Positions 53,900 to 64,000 are shown, counted from the first letter of the stretch. The stretch: DNA of 64,000 bases from Rhizomys pruinosus (GCA_009823505.1 VZQC01007107.1:373928-437927); one strand, 5' to 3'. Translations and numbers: made by a program. The notes: a model not told the origin generated them from the sequence alone.

Positions 53900-54117
53900 A
53901 CAACAGCCTGCAAATTGGTTTCATATGAAGGATGCTTGTACTCATGGATCATCACTTATAGCTAAAAAATGAAAAAAAAAACTGAGAGAAAGATGCAGGA
54001 CAGTTATGGCAAAATGCATGATCTGGGATGGGGTGGGGGTAGGGGGGAAGGGAAAGGGAAATATGCCTGATCTGAATTGGAAAATGATGTATGAAATGTA
54101 CAAAGCACCAATAAAAA
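53900..54117 (+). mobile_element. 5'-truncated L1 3' end with TSD and poly(A)
   Basis: About 215 bases of L1 3' UTR, including a G-rich tract (GGGGTGGGGGTAGGGGGG) and the terminal AATGATGTATGAAATGTACA, then AATAAAA and poly(A). TSD AAAAATTAGGCCTTTCT on both sides shows a clean target-primed insertion. Confidence 0.88.
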
Positions 54118-54134
54118 AAAAAATTAGGCCTTTC

Positions 54135-55084
54135 TGCCAGACTAAGAGGCAACAGGAAGTGGGCCATCTCAGTGACCCTGTTTGCTTGTTAGGGGTTTAG
54201 TCCCTTACATCATCTTCCAACATGGTGACAGTTTCATGAAGTTTTATAGTTATAGAAGAAATAAATCAAGGCACATTTCAAGTATATGGTTGGAAGCCTC
54301 TGGTGGGCAGGTTCTAGCAAAGTGGGGTAATCTCTGCTGTAGGCTCCAGATGCCATCTGATGACACTCAGCCTTTGAGTTGGTGGAATCTGGAGGTTTGT
54401 ACATTCTTAAAGTATTTACCTAATAGTCACAAGGATGTAAGGTGACTGGTAGAACATAACATCCATGACTATCTCTATCAGAGCAGCTGAGACTATTTGC
54501 AAGAGACCCTCAAGAAGGGGCCTATTGGCATTCCCTCATAGAAGGAAGGGATAGAGAGGGTCATTAGACCCTCGCCTGAGAGTCCAGCTGCTACTTCCTA
54601 TGCCTCCCTCCTAGCTGAAAGTGATTCTGACCAAGCTCTTGGCCTTGGGTGGTTACAGAGTATAGAAAAAAGTAGATTGACTGAAGGAGGGAATCCATCT
54701 ATGCAGCCATGAGGAAGCTGTGCTGAGGTGAGACTTTTCAGTGATGCAGCTGCTTTGGCATCACCCATGCTCCTGTCAGTAACCTTCACCCATTACCTGT
54801 CAGTGACCTTTACCCGTGCTCTGTAAGTTCAATAAACTCATCAGTTCATCAAGATGGACTTGAATGGAATCAAGCTTTGGTCTCTTGTTGGTGCCCTATC
54901 TGGTTTGAGTAGCCCTGTGTTCCTATCTCCCCAGGAGAAGTTCTGGCAACAGATGACTATTTAGAAAGCTAAAGATAGCCCAATATAATTTGGCCCTTGA
55001 TGGGTGGCTTTCCACAATCACAGATGTTCTAATTAGTCAACCAGACTTTTAGAATATTTGAAACAGCTTGCAGCCATTTTAAAG
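54135..55084. other. Unclassified sequence, possibly an old LTR or L1 3' region
   Basis: GTTCAATAAACTCATCAGTT C near 54,828 followed by TTGGTGCCC near 54,888 faintly suggests a retroviral LTR end, but no partner or border is visible. No gene is recognised. Confidence 0.3.
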
Positions 55085-55272
55085 CCTTTGTGTATGTATG
55101 TGAGTGCACACAAGTGTTTGCATGCATGATTGTGGGGGTGCATGTGCCATGTATGCACGTGGAGGTCAGATGATGCCTCAGGTGTTGGTCCTTGCCTGCC
55201 CCCTTGTTTGGGGGAGGGGGTACACTTACCTTACTAATTGGCCTCTGGGAATTCTCTTGAATCCAATCTTTT

Positions 55273-56890
55273 TTTTTTTCACAATGTTTATTGAAAGATA
55301 CAAGTACATAAAATCAGGGCATGAACATGATTTGATAGATTAAGTAGACTTAATTTCAATACTATAATAAGGGAACAGTTCAAATTCTCACCATTTGTTT
55401 CACACCCACAAAAACCACTTCAAGGGCATTAACAATCTCTCAAATCTGATCAGTTTTGTGCAAGTAAATCATATTTCTTTTTAAAAAGACTGTGCACTTG
55501 CCCAGGCTCAAGGATATTGAAATCTAGCACATAAAGCCCATTACTAGAGGTAGAAATACAGGCAATATACTATTTTTTTTGGTGGTTTTTTTTTTTTTTT
55601 TTGAGACAGGGTCTCCCTTTTAGTCCCAGCTGGCCTGGAGCTTGCTCTGTAGACCATGCTGGCCTTGAACTCACAGAGATCCGCCTGCCTCTGCCTCCCG
55701 AGTGCTGGGATTAAAGGCGTGAGCCACCATGCTCGGCTCAGGCAATATACTATTTACCGCAACAGCCATCAATTACTGTTAAGGATTTTCTGTAACAACC
55801 AAATGGATAGTCTAATATTACAACAACTCAAGTATTACTGAGCAAAGTTCATTTCTACAATGTTCAGTGTTTCTACTCAGTTTTCTAACTTTAAACAGCC
55901 TATGATAACTGGCAGCAGAGAAGGACCTTGCAATAGACTGCCTCTGCTTGAGAACCTATGATGCAATTATTGCATGCTGTTAATATACTACTAAACATTA
56001 AAGATATTCCTAAAGTATTTGATGGTCACTTATGATTAAGACATTACATTACAAAAAACCTTATGCAGAAGGAAACCCTTGCTGATGTGCTTCTGCTTTA
56101 AATATTGTGCCCCCAAATGACCTGGGGACAACTTTTTTCCTTGCCCTCAGAGGTCAACCAAGTCTTAGGGGATTATACGTGGCGGCACCTCTTGAAAAGT
56201 CCTGCAGAGGTGGGTCACCATTCTTCCTGTCCAGGGAGGTCTTGGAGAGCCACTAATGGGATTTCAGCCAGTGTTCAGTCTATAAAGAGGAAAGTCTGCT
56301 CATCCTTCAGAAAAGGAAGCCTGGTCTAGCAAGACCTGATTTTGTCCTCATGTGGATGGAACTGGTGGATGAGGAGCCGAAAGAAGCAAGGGGTTCCCAC
56401 CCTCACCCCCCAAAAACCTCTGAGAGACCCCTGAGGATCAGATCCTCAACTGACCTCAACAAAAGAAAACCTTGGTTAACCTGGGCTATCTGTATGGCCT
56501 TAAGCATCTAGAAGGAAAGTACAACCAGAAATAAATAATAAGACCAGAGAACCTGTAATGCAAACACAAAACTTGAGATCTTAGTAAAAAGACAAAAAGA
56601 AAAAAAAAAAAAGAGAGAGCACCGTTGTTTGGCCTGTCTACAATTCTCACAGGCAGGCGCATATGCTCTGTAGATGCCACTGTTTTAGGCACTCCTCAAA
56701 GACATGAGATACAGCTTTTTTACTTTTTAACCTTCCAATGTGGACTGAGGACTGCTGAGATACTCAGCTTGTGAACTAAGCAGCTAATGAAATTCAGCCT
56801 CCTCAGAAGATGGACCGACATTGTTGGATCACCTCAGCAGTATCATGGAGGCCAATGCAGGGGGATCATGACACGACATGTGCTTACTGT
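55273..56890 (-). pseudogene. Processed retrocopy of an mRNA 3' UTR, parent not recognised
   Basis: Minus-strand insertion with all marks of L1-mediated retrocopying: a poly(A) tail (poly T at 55,273-55,279), AATAAA seven bases or so upstream of the cleavage point (complement at 55,287-55,292), and a perfect 12-bp TSD ATCCAATCTTTT at 55,261-55,272 and 56,891-56,902. Without a later B1, it is about 1.45 kb. It is AT-rich, with no long open frame, so it looks like a 5'-truncated copy consisting mainly of 3' UTR. I cannot name the source gene. Confidence 0.85.
55576..55738 (-). mobile_element. B1 SINE
   Basis: Reverse B1 in the retrocopy; perfect 17-bp TSD CAGGCAATATACTATTT. Confidence 0.98.
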
Positions 56891-57025
56891 ATCCAATCTT
56901 TTAATAGTAATGCTGGGATTATAGACACATGCAACAATGTCCAGCTTTATAGGGGTTCTAGGGATTTGAACTCAGGTCCTCATACTTACATGATAAGTGC
57001 TTTACCCACTGAGCCCAGGTGTGCC

Positions 57026-57350
57026 TTCTTTCTGGGAGTTTAGTTCATACTTTTCACAGATAAGTTTTCTGACCTGTGAGTTAGTCATTTAGAAGCACAG
57101 GTCTGAGAAAATGTGGGCTCTGGATGGAATTAGAGCTGGGTGAAATAAACCATGAATTAACTGGTCTCTCTCAAGGCCAATTCTGTAACCTGCAAAATGG
57201 ACATATTAACATGACCCATCTTGTGAGGTACTGCTTCCTAAGGCCCTAAGGACTGGGGTGAAGGGAGCCACTGAAACTTTCAGTGGAAACTTTCAGTGAA
57301 AGAAAACACTTTCAGGCCTGGGTTATCATCAGAACTACTCACTGGGCTTT
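57026..57350. other. Unique sequence with an MIR-like remnant
   Basis: AATTCTGTAACCTGCAAAAT GGACATATTAACATGAC near 57,180 resembles the 3' part of MIR. Confidence 0.45.
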
Positions 57351-57351
57351 T

Positions 57352-57588
57352 TTTTTTTTTTTAAATTTCTGTATGTGTATGAATGTATTGTCTGCATGCA
57401 GGTTTGTGCACCAGTGTCATGCAATGCCTCGGAGGTCATAGAGGGTCTCGGATTCCCCTGGAACTGGAGTTCTCCTGGAATTGGAGTTTCAGATGGTTCT
57501 CAGCTGCCATGTGGGTGCTGGGGATCGAATCCAGGTCCTCTGTAAGAGTGGTCGGTGCTCTTAACCGCTAGGCCATCTCTCCAGCCCC
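57352..57588 (-). mobile_element. B2 SINE, 17-bp-duplication subtype
   Basis: Reverse full-length B2; TSD CTCACTGGGCTTTT on both sides. Confidence 0.97.
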
Positions 57589-57989
57589 TCACTGGGCTTT
57601 TAACACATAGGGAGCCCTAGGTACTATTCCTCAGATTCCTCTGATTCTGTTGGTTTAGGACTGGTAATTGTGAGCTGTTGGGGAACTCAGACTTCAACCC
57701 AAGGGGAAAGTGGCAGTCTGGCCATGCATCTCATGACACAGATGAGGAGACATCAGAGACAATTGGCTTGATCCTCCAGGGTCTGCCTTCAATGACCCCT
57801 CTGCCAGTACCTCTTTTCCTGAGGTCACGTGAGCCATGTTTCATGTCTGTCCCCATACTGAGCCCAGTTTGTCCTGTGACATTAGCACCCAACTTCTAAA
57901 CTTCCTTGGCCCCTTGGTGTACTGTGTCTCTCCGTCTAAAGCTCAACTGTCAATTTCAAAAAAACAGACAAACAAACAAAAAAACCCAA

Positions 57990-58143
57990 AAAAACAGCTG
58001 GGCGTGGTGGCGCTCGCCTTTAATCCTAGCACTTAGGAGGCAGAGGCAGGCAGATCTCTGCGAGTTCAAGGCCAGCCTGGTCTACAGAGTGAGCTCCAGG
58101 ACAGCTGGGTTTAAAGGGAGACCCTGTCTCAAAAATACAAAGA

Positions 58144-58178
<35 letters not shown>

Positions 58179-58183
58179 AATAA
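57990..58183 (+). mobile_element. B1 SINE with (AAAT)n tail
   Basis: AGCTGGGCGTGGTGGCGCTC to CCCTGTCTCAAAAATAC, then about ten AAAT units. TAAAGCTCAACTGT at 57,938-57,951 and at 58,183-58,196 is the TSD; an A/C-rich stretch (57,952-57,990) lies between the left TSD and the B1. Confidence 0.94.
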
Positions 58184-58468
58184 AGCTCAACTGTGTTCCT
58201 CCACTGTTAACTATTTGGGTGTCCAGCTGAGTCCAGGTCCTAAGACCCTCATGTCAGATCAAGTCAAGGCCATATGTGACTTACAGCCTCCAGAGACAGT
58301 GTACCACATCTTCACTTTCCTAGGATTGGTGGCCTTCTTCCATCACTGGATCCCTAATTTTGCTGTTACAGCTGAACCCTTGTACCAGGCAGCTAAGGAG
58401 ACCCCCCCACGGGGTCTCTCTCCTACCACACTATCCTCACTTCTCTCTCCTTAGGAATGCCCTCCTGG

Positions 58469-58688
58469 TGACTGGAGAGATGGCTCAGCAGTTAAGAGCA
58501 CCAACTGTTCTTGCAGAGGACCCAGGTTCAATTCCCAGCACCCACATGGTGGCTAAGAACCATCTTTAACTCCAGTTCCAGGGGAATCTGATGCCCTCTT
58601 CTGACCTCTGTGGCATTACATGACATGGGTGCACCAACCTACATGCAGACAGTACACTCATACACATAAAAAAATACGAATTAAAAAA
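58469..58688 (+). mobile_element. B2 SINE without the 17-bp duplication
   Basis: Full-length B2; perfect 15-bp TSD GGAATGCCCTCCTGG at 58,454-58,468 and 58,689-58,703, splitting the pol remnant. Confidence 0.97.
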
Positions 58689-58746
58689 GGAATGCCCTCC
58701 TGGCTGCCCCTACTTTGCCCCGGACTCTTCATACCCTTTCTACCTG

Positions 58747-58918
58747 TTTTTTGTTTTTTGTTTTTTTTTTTTTTTTGTCTTTTTGAGACAGGGTCTCCCT
58801 GTAGCTCTGGCTGTCCTGGAACTCACTCTGTAGACCAGGCTGGCCTCGAACTCACAGAGATCCGCGTGCCTCTGCCTCCCAAGTGCTAGGATTAAAGACG
58901 TGTGCCACCACTCCCGGC
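58747..58918 (-). mobile_element. B1 SINE
   Basis: Reverse B1 in the tail end of the following B2. The CTTTCTACCT sequence flanks the B1+B2 pair as a whole. Confidence 0.95.
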
Positions 58919-59152
58919 ATTTATTTATTTCTGTATGTGTATCAATGTACTGTCTGCATGCAAGTTTGTGCACCCATGTCGTGCAATGCCGCGGAGGTCA
59001 GAAGAGGGTGATGGATTCCCCCTGGAACTGGAGTTCTCCTGGAACTGGAGTTTCAGACGGTTCTCGGCCGCCATGTGGGTGCTGGGGATCGAACCCGGGT
59101 CCTCTGTAAGAGCGGTCGGTGCTCTTGACTGCTAGGCCATCTTTCCAGCCCA
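58919..59152 (-). mobile_element. B2 SINE, 17-bp-duplication subtype
   Basis: Reverse full-length B2, CpG-rich; TSD CTTTCTACCT(G/C)TTT shared with the left side of the B1. Confidence 0.95.
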
Positions 59153-59337
59153 CTCTTTCTACCTCTTTACAGATAGAATGTTGGGAGTGGCCACAGGGGC
59201 CTTAGCCCAACCATTGAGCCCTCACACTGGGCTACTTGTAGCGTTTCTCTCCAAACAGCTTGACCCCACTATCTGCCACAACCATTGACCTGCCCTCTCA
59301 CACCAGGAGACAGTGCTCTCCTTAAAACTTCATCTCC

Positions 59338-59517
59338 TAGCCGGGCTTGGTGGCGCACACTTTTAATCCTAGCACTTGGGAGGCAGAGGCAGGCGGATCT
59401 TTGTGAGTTCAAGGCCAGCCTGGTCTACAGAGTGAGTTCCAGACACCTATGGCTACAGGGAGAACCTGTCTTGAAAAGCCAACCCCTCCCCCCCACAAAA
59501 AACAACCAAAAAAAAAA
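59338..59517 (+). mobile_element. B1 SINE
   Basis: GCCGGGCTTGGTGGCGCACA C to CCTGTCTTGAAAAGCC with a C/A-rich tail. AACTTCAT(C/T)TCCTA flanks it. Confidence 0.95.
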
Positions 59518-60332
59518 ACTTCATTTCCTAAAGTCTCTTGATCCCAGGTGGACTGGACTCCACATCGTCATCCTTAACCATTTGTCCAGACTCAAGAAAC
59601 CCCCAACCCAGGATGGATGGTCTGTCAAACAGCTGGGACCCACTATTCTCAGGTTTTCCAGAGACCCTCAAGGACAGGTCTGAATGGTCGGGTATGACAG
59701 CCTCTACCCTCTGTACTTTCACCATTCCTCTGCTCCCCCTGCTGCCACAGGTACCAGACTCTGTGACACCCCTGCCCGGCTGCCCTTTGTCTTGTTATTA
59801 TCTCAGTCTTCATCTGACCAGGCGACGCTATACCAGATTCGACATACTGCTGGCATGTTCATGCTCGGGATACCTGGACGGATGAAACTGGAGAACCCAT
59901 GTTTAGACTCTGTCCTCCAACCAAGATCATCTAACAGTAAGAGGAGACTTTCCAAGCTCAACCAGGAGACTCCTTCTGATCTTAGCACCTGGTCTCCTCC
60001 ACTTCTTGCAGGAACACATCCAGGAGGTCTCCAGAGTGGTCTTTACATCCCTACATCCCTGTGCCCGCAGCCCCGCCTACTCCCAACTGTTCCCCCTCAT
60101 CGTCCCAGCTCAGCAGGAGGAAGCCAGAGCAGAGTCATCACCCCCTATACCCTGCTCCCCCAGGCTGGGAGCTTTGTGAGATCAGGTTTGGGGGTACACT
60201 TTGATCTCGTCCTCGAAGTCCCAGGCTTAGCCCACATCTAGTTCCACACTAGCTCAGAGAAGAGCGGTGTCACAGTAGTCAGGACGCTTGGAGTCAGAGG
60301 CCTGCCTTTGGTTTCCATACTGTTCATTAGTC

Positions 60333-60682
60333 TCTGTTGTGATTTGAGTGTGAAATGTCCCCCTAGGTTTGTGTGTTGAACACATGGGTCCCAGCTGGTG
60401 GCACTGTTTGAGAAGCTGTAGAATTTTCAGAAGGTGAAGCCTAGCTGTAGGAAGGGGGTCACCGGAGATGAGCCTTGAGGTTTTATACCTTAGTCCTGCT
60501 TTCTGTTCCTTCTCTACTTCCAGATCGTAGATGAGCTTGACCAGCTGGTCTCCTGTTCCTTCCACCAAGCCTTACTTGCCATGATGGACTGTAACCCCTC
60601 AAACTGTAAGTCATAATAAACTCTCCCTTCCTCAAATTGCTTAATGTCAGGCATTTTGTCACAGCAAGAAAAGTAATTAACA
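60333..60682 (+). mobile_element. MaLR-like LTR
   Basis: GTGATTTGAGTGTGAAATGT CCCCC, GGTGGCACTGTTTGAGAAG, CATGATGGACTGTAACCCCT C and CAGGCATTTTGTCACAGCAA G. The best-preserved of the four related copies here. Confidence 0.7.
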
Positions 60683-60880
60683 TAGTCTATACGTCTGTTT
60701 TTGTGCCAGAACTGTGTTGTCTTTGTTATTATGGCTCTGTAATAGGATTTGAAACCAGGCATTGTGATGCCTCTGGCAATATTCTGTTGCTCAGTCTTGC
60801 TTTGGGAATTTGGGAGGTCTGTTTTGAGTCCATACGGATTTCAGATTTGTTATATATAGCTGTAAGGTTATGACGTGCTC

Positions 60881-61290
60881 CCCCCCCCCCCAAATGAAAG
60901 GCCACGAGGTTTAGGCTCTCCGGAGCAAAGTTTAATTCAGGGTAGCCAGGGCTAGGCTCAGGGGAAAGATAGAGCCAGCACTGAATGGCGTCTGGGCTGG
61001 GAATTTAATGGAGAAGGTGGGAATGGGATTCAGTGAGAGTGGGGTGGGTAGCGCACTTTGCAGGAGTCTGGCTTTCGAAAGGCAGAAGATTCCTGAGTAA
61101 TCGGTGATGGCCAGTTTTTCCATAACCAAAGGCTGGCCTGGTAGAGCAGGTTCCTGAGTGCCACCAGTCTTAAGTCTTAAGTGTCTCTGCATTTCAATGG
61201 GCTTCTGGAGCTCACACTTTGACAATCGCTTTATTATGATGTATGATTCTTCTATTCCTTGTTTCTTCAGGACTTTATTTTATTATTATT
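60881..61290. other. Poly(C) run and unclassified insert
   Basis: A C run (60,880-60,891) is followed by about 300 bases without L1 homology (CTCCGGAGCAAAGTTTAATT CAGG). It separates two parts of the L1 and may be an unrecognised LTR on the minus strand. Confidence 0.4.
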
Positions 61291-61990
61291 ATTATTATTA
61301 TTATTTTTTTTTTATGTGTATGAGTGTACTGTCTGCATGTAGGTTGGCGCACCCATATCGTGCAATGCCATGGTATTAGTCAGGGTTCTCTAAAGAAACA
61401 GAAGTAACAGGACGAATATATAGCTATATACAATTTATTGATTTGCTCACGTGACAGAGTTCAAGGAGTCCAACAGTAGATGCACCGCACTGGAGAGGCT
61501 GAGAATCCAGAGAACTGCTCAGTCTGCAAGACTGGATGTCTCAGTAGTCCCAATCTGGTGCTGAAGGCCCGATGGATTCCAGGAGATCTGCCGGTCTCAG
61601 TACATGCTGGGATCCGTAGGGTTGATCACAGCAGCAAGACAAACTCACCAGTGAGAGAAAGGCAAGCCACAGGAAAAAAAGGGACCAGCTCCCTGTGCCA
61701 TGGCCTTTAATACTGCCTGCCGGCAGAAGGTAATACCCACATTTGGGGTGGGCCATCCGGGTTGAGGTGGTCCAATCCGAAGATCCTTTTTCTCCTATTT
61801 GTTCCTTAGTCCAGTCAAGTTGACACCCAGGATTAGCCATCACAGCCACGGAGGTCGGAAGAGGGCGTCAGATTCCCCTGGAACTGGAGTTAAAGATAGT
61901 TCTTAGCCGCCATGTGGGTGCTGGGAATTGAACCCAGGTCCTCTACAAGAGCAGTTGGTGCTCTTAACCACTAAGCTATCTCTCCAGCCC
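61291..61990 (-). mobile_element. B2 SINE, split by a hAT-like element
   Basis: Tail side 61,291-61,374 ((TTA)n, ATGTGTATGAGTGTACTGTC, TCGTGCAATGCC) and head side 61,845-61,990 (CCACGGAGGTCGGAAGAGGG, AACCACTAAGCTATCTCTCC AGCC) form one full B2. TSD AGGACTTTA on both outer sides. Confidence 0.93.
61375..61844. mobile_element. hAT-like (URR1-type) non-autonomous DNA transposon
   Basis: Starts ATTAGTCAGGGTTCTCTAAA G, contains ACTGGATGTCTCAGTAGTCC and a subterminal GGCAGAAGGTAATACCCAC, and ends TTGACACCCAGGATTAGCCA TCACA. It resembles rodent URR1-type elements. GCCATGGT and GCCACGGA at its borders fit an 8-bp hAT target duplication with two mismatches. Confidence 0.65.
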
Positions 61991-62018
61991 CCAAGGACTT
62001 TAATAATGAAAGAATGTT

Positions 62019-62246
62019 GAGCTTCTGGAGAGATGGCTCAGCAGCTAATAGCATGGGCTGTTCTTGCAGAAGACCCAGGTTTGAATCCCAGTACCCACAA
62101 GACAGCTAACGACCATCTGTAATTACAGCTCCAAGGGATATGACACCCTCTTTTGTCCTCTATGGGCATTGTACAACACAGGTGCACTTACACACATGCA
62201 GGCATAACACTCATACACATAAAATTAAAAAATAAAGAAAAAAGTG
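62019..62246 (+). mobile_element. B3 SINE
   Basis: CTTCTGGAGAGATGGCTCAG C head, GGTTTGAATCCC B box; GAAAGAATGTTG and GAAAAGAATGTTG form the TSD. Confidence 0.92.
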
Positions 62247-62908
62247 AAAAGAATGTTGTTTTGTCAAGGACTTCTCTGATTGAGAAGATGATATGATTTT
62301 ATCTTGGATCCCATTTTGTGTTGGGCTTATTAATTTGTGTACATTAAACCATCCTTGCATCCCTGGAATAAAACAAAGTTGATAATGTGTTATTAAATTT
62401 AGTTTGCAAATATTTTATTGAGGGTTTTTGTATCTATGTTCAACAAGGAAACTGATCTGTAGTTTTCTTTGTTGTATCACATTCAGTTTTTGTATCAAAG
62501 TAATAATGGCTTTATAGAGTGAATCTGTAAGTGATCCTTTTATGTTTTATGGGACAATGTGAAGAGTACTGCTGTTTGTTCCTTAAGGTCTGGTAAAATA
62601 CAGCAGCAAAACTCTCCAGTGTAAGGCTTTTTACTTTATAGGGAGTTTATACAGTTCTGTTTCAGTGTAATTGTTTATCTCCTCTAGGTTCAATTTTGGT
62701 TGGTCATATGTGCCTAGAAATTTATGTGTTCCTTCTAGATCTTCCAATTTATTGAACTATACAATTCAAAATATCTCCTAATGATCCTCTAGTTTTCAGT
62801 GTTATCCTCTTTTCTGACTCTAATTTTATTAATGTGCTTCTCTCTCCCTTTTCTGGAAGTTTTGCTAATGGTTTGTCAATCTTATGCATGTTCTTAACCA
62901 ATTCTTGG

Positions 62909-63185
62909 GGGGCTGGAAAGATAGCTCAGCGGTTAAGTGAACTGACTGCCCTTGCAGAGGACCCAGGTTTGATTCCCAGCACTCATATGGCAGCTAAGAA
63001 CCTGGGTTCGATTCCCAGCACTCACATGGCAGCTAAAAACCATCTTTAACTCCAGTTCCAGCAGAATCTGACACCCTCCTCTGACCTCCACAGCATTGCA
63101 CGACATGGGTGTACCTACCTATATGCAGACAGTACACTCATACACATAAAATAATAAAAAATTTTTAAAAAGTTTAAAAAAGAAG
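62909..63185 (+). mobile_element. B2 SINE with a duplicated B box
   Basis: Head as usual, then the block from the B box to CAGCTAA occurs twice with a 39-base period (62,971 and 63,010: GATTCCCAGCACTCA(T/C)ATGG). TSD AACCAATTCTTGG / AACTAATTCTTTG. Confidence 0.94.
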
Positions 63186-63504
63186 AACTAATTCTTTGTT
63201 TCCTTGATCTGTTCTTTATTTCATTATAATATTTTTTGAGTTTCCATTTCATTAATTCTGCACTGATCTTCGGTTACTTCTTTCTATTTACTATTTTGGG
63301 GCTCAATTTATTCTTGAGGTACATCATTAGGTTATTTGAGATGTCTATGATATTTTTGAAAAATGTAGGCACTCATAGTATAAACTTCCCTCTTAGAACT
63401 TTCTTCACTGCATAGTTGTCTTTTCATTTCCACTTGATTCTAGGGATTTCTTCATTTCTCCCAATTTCTTCAAGACCCACTGATCATTCAAAAGTATATG
63501 GTTT

Positions 63505-63651
63505 GGCCGGGCATGGTGGCACACGCCTTTAATCCCAGCACTCAGGAGGCAGAGGCAGGTGGATCTCTATGAGTTCAAGGCCAGCCTTGTCTACATAGTG
63601 AACTCCAGGCCAGCTGGGACTAAAGGAAGACCCTGTCTCAAAAAGACAAAA
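63505..63651 (+). mobile_element. B1 SINE
   Basis: GCCGGGCATGGTGGCACACG to CCCTGTCTCAAAAAGAC; TSD AAAGTATATGGTT on both sides. Confidence 0.97.
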
Positions 63652-64000
63652 AAAGTATATGGTTCAAGCTACATGTACTTGTATTATTTCTATAGTCTCT
63701 GTTGTTATTGACTTACAGTTTTATCCTATTACAATCTTGGAAGATACAAGAAATTATTTTGGTATTTGTTAAGACCTGCTTAAAATGCGATTTATTTTGG
63801 ACAAAAAGCTTTATGGGCTGCTAAGAAGAATAGACATTCTGTAGATATTGGATGGACTATTCTGTAGCTATCTGTCATGTCCATTTGATCTATGGTATAA
63901 TTTAATCTTGAATTTCTTTGTTGATTTTTTTGTCTGGATGATATACTTAGTGGGATGCTAAAATTACTATTATTGTATTTGTAGCTATTTGTTTTTCATG

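Larger units (their letters stand above)
55085..57025 (-). mobile_element. RSINE-like rodent SINE, split by a 1.6-kb retrocopy
   Basis: Left part 55,085-55,260 (GTATGCACGTGGAGGTCAGA T) and right part 56,903-57,025 (GGGATTATAGACACATGCAA C, GGGATTTGAACTCAGGTCCT C, ACCCACTGAGCCC) form one element of the type seen at 30,238 and 35,795. Confidence 0.7.
57835..60241 (+). mobile_element. Degenerate class I endogenous retrovirus, pol remnant
   Basis: Fossil provirus pieces in one orientation, split by five SINEs. 57,835-57,951 and 58,184-58,453 resemble the end of a gammaretrovirus-like reverse transcriptase (short matches such as YCVSPSKAQL, NYLGVQLSPG and FLGLVAFFHHWIPNF). 59,165-59,285 resembles the start of the RNase H/connection region (SKQLDPTICHN). 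59,520-59,585 resembles the integrase C-terminal region (LDPRWTGLHIVIL). Large deletions lie between these. 59,590-60,241 is open for up to 185 codons but is not assigned. No LTRs or intact genes; not functional. Confidence 0.75.
60683..64000 (-). mobile_element. Ancient L1 ORF2, interrupted, runs off the window
   Basis: Pieces 60,683-60,880 (CTGTTTTTGTGCCAGAACTG, GGCATTGTGATGCCTCTGG), 62,247-62,895, 63,199-63,489 and 63,665-64,000 are antisense ORF2 in 3'-to-5' order, including the reverse transcriptase part (AAACCATCCTTGCATCCCTG G, TTTTATTGAGGGTTTTTGTA TC). Interrupting elements are listed separately. Confidence 0.82.

Noticed and set aside
54820..54910. Possible LTR end and primer-binding-like TTGGTGCCC
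   Set aside because: No matching 5' border, no TSD and no retroviral interior; too weak to call.
59684..60241. 185-codon open frame in the ERV fossil as a possible env
   Set aside because: I see no clear signal peptide, cleavage site or fusion-peptide pattern, so it is not assigned.

Overview
This window is mammalian intergenic or intronic DNA, almost certainly from a muroid rodent. It is crowded with 7SL-derived B1 SINEs, tRNA-derived B2/B3 SINEs, B4 (ID+B1 fusion) and ID elements, which occur together only in that group. The B1 right arm and the B2 body differ from the Mus and Rattus forms as I remember them, so another muroid is more likely; the species cannot be named. I find no protein-coding gene, exon set, functional RNA gene, operon or CRISPR array. 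All long open frames fall in repeats, microsatellites or unremarkable sequence.

Layout. 1-3.5 kb: a GT-rich minisatellite, an L1 3' end, and a B2 and a B1 inserted at the same target. 3.5-7.7 kb: B1s, a broken retrocopy-like sequence of unknown parent, a MaLR-like LTR and a (CCAA)n tract. 7.7-15.8 kb: two repeat-poor blocks around a SINE cluster at 10.8-13.4 kb; the first holds AT-rich sequence that looks like conserved non-coding DNA. 15.8-22.3 kb: an old minus-strand L1 riddled with SINEs and a younger plus-strand L1; a ~265-bp piece spanning their junction recurs 2.57 kb upstream inside a B1. 22-33 kb: mostly unique sequence, a seven-unit 34-bp minisatellite and a nested pair of rodent repeats. 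33-44 kb: dense SINE pile-ups, MIR and MER fossils and another old L1. 44-50 kb: LTR fossils, a strong CTCF-like motif, an old L1, a solo LTR and an Rps27a retropseudogene. 50-57 kb: a young B2 with a very long A-tail, a 5'-truncated L1, and a 1.6-kb 3'-UTR retrocopy inserted in an older SINE. 57-64 kb: a degenerate class I endogenous retrovirus pol remnant, another LTR fossil, and an old L1 interrupted by a B2 that itself carries a hAT-like DNA transposon.

No genes act together here. The content is a layered record of retrotransposition whose order can be read from nesting and target-site duplications (TSDs). The most notable observations are the junction-spanning duplicated segment with an 18-bp TSD but no poly(A) (17,837-18,136 versus 20,425-20,688), a B2 subfamily marked by a 17-bp internal duplication, the hAT-like insertion inside a B2, and the Rps27a retrocopy that keeps its 5' end but lost its 3' end at an LTR edge. 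Repeat family names come from recognition by eye, not from a database search.
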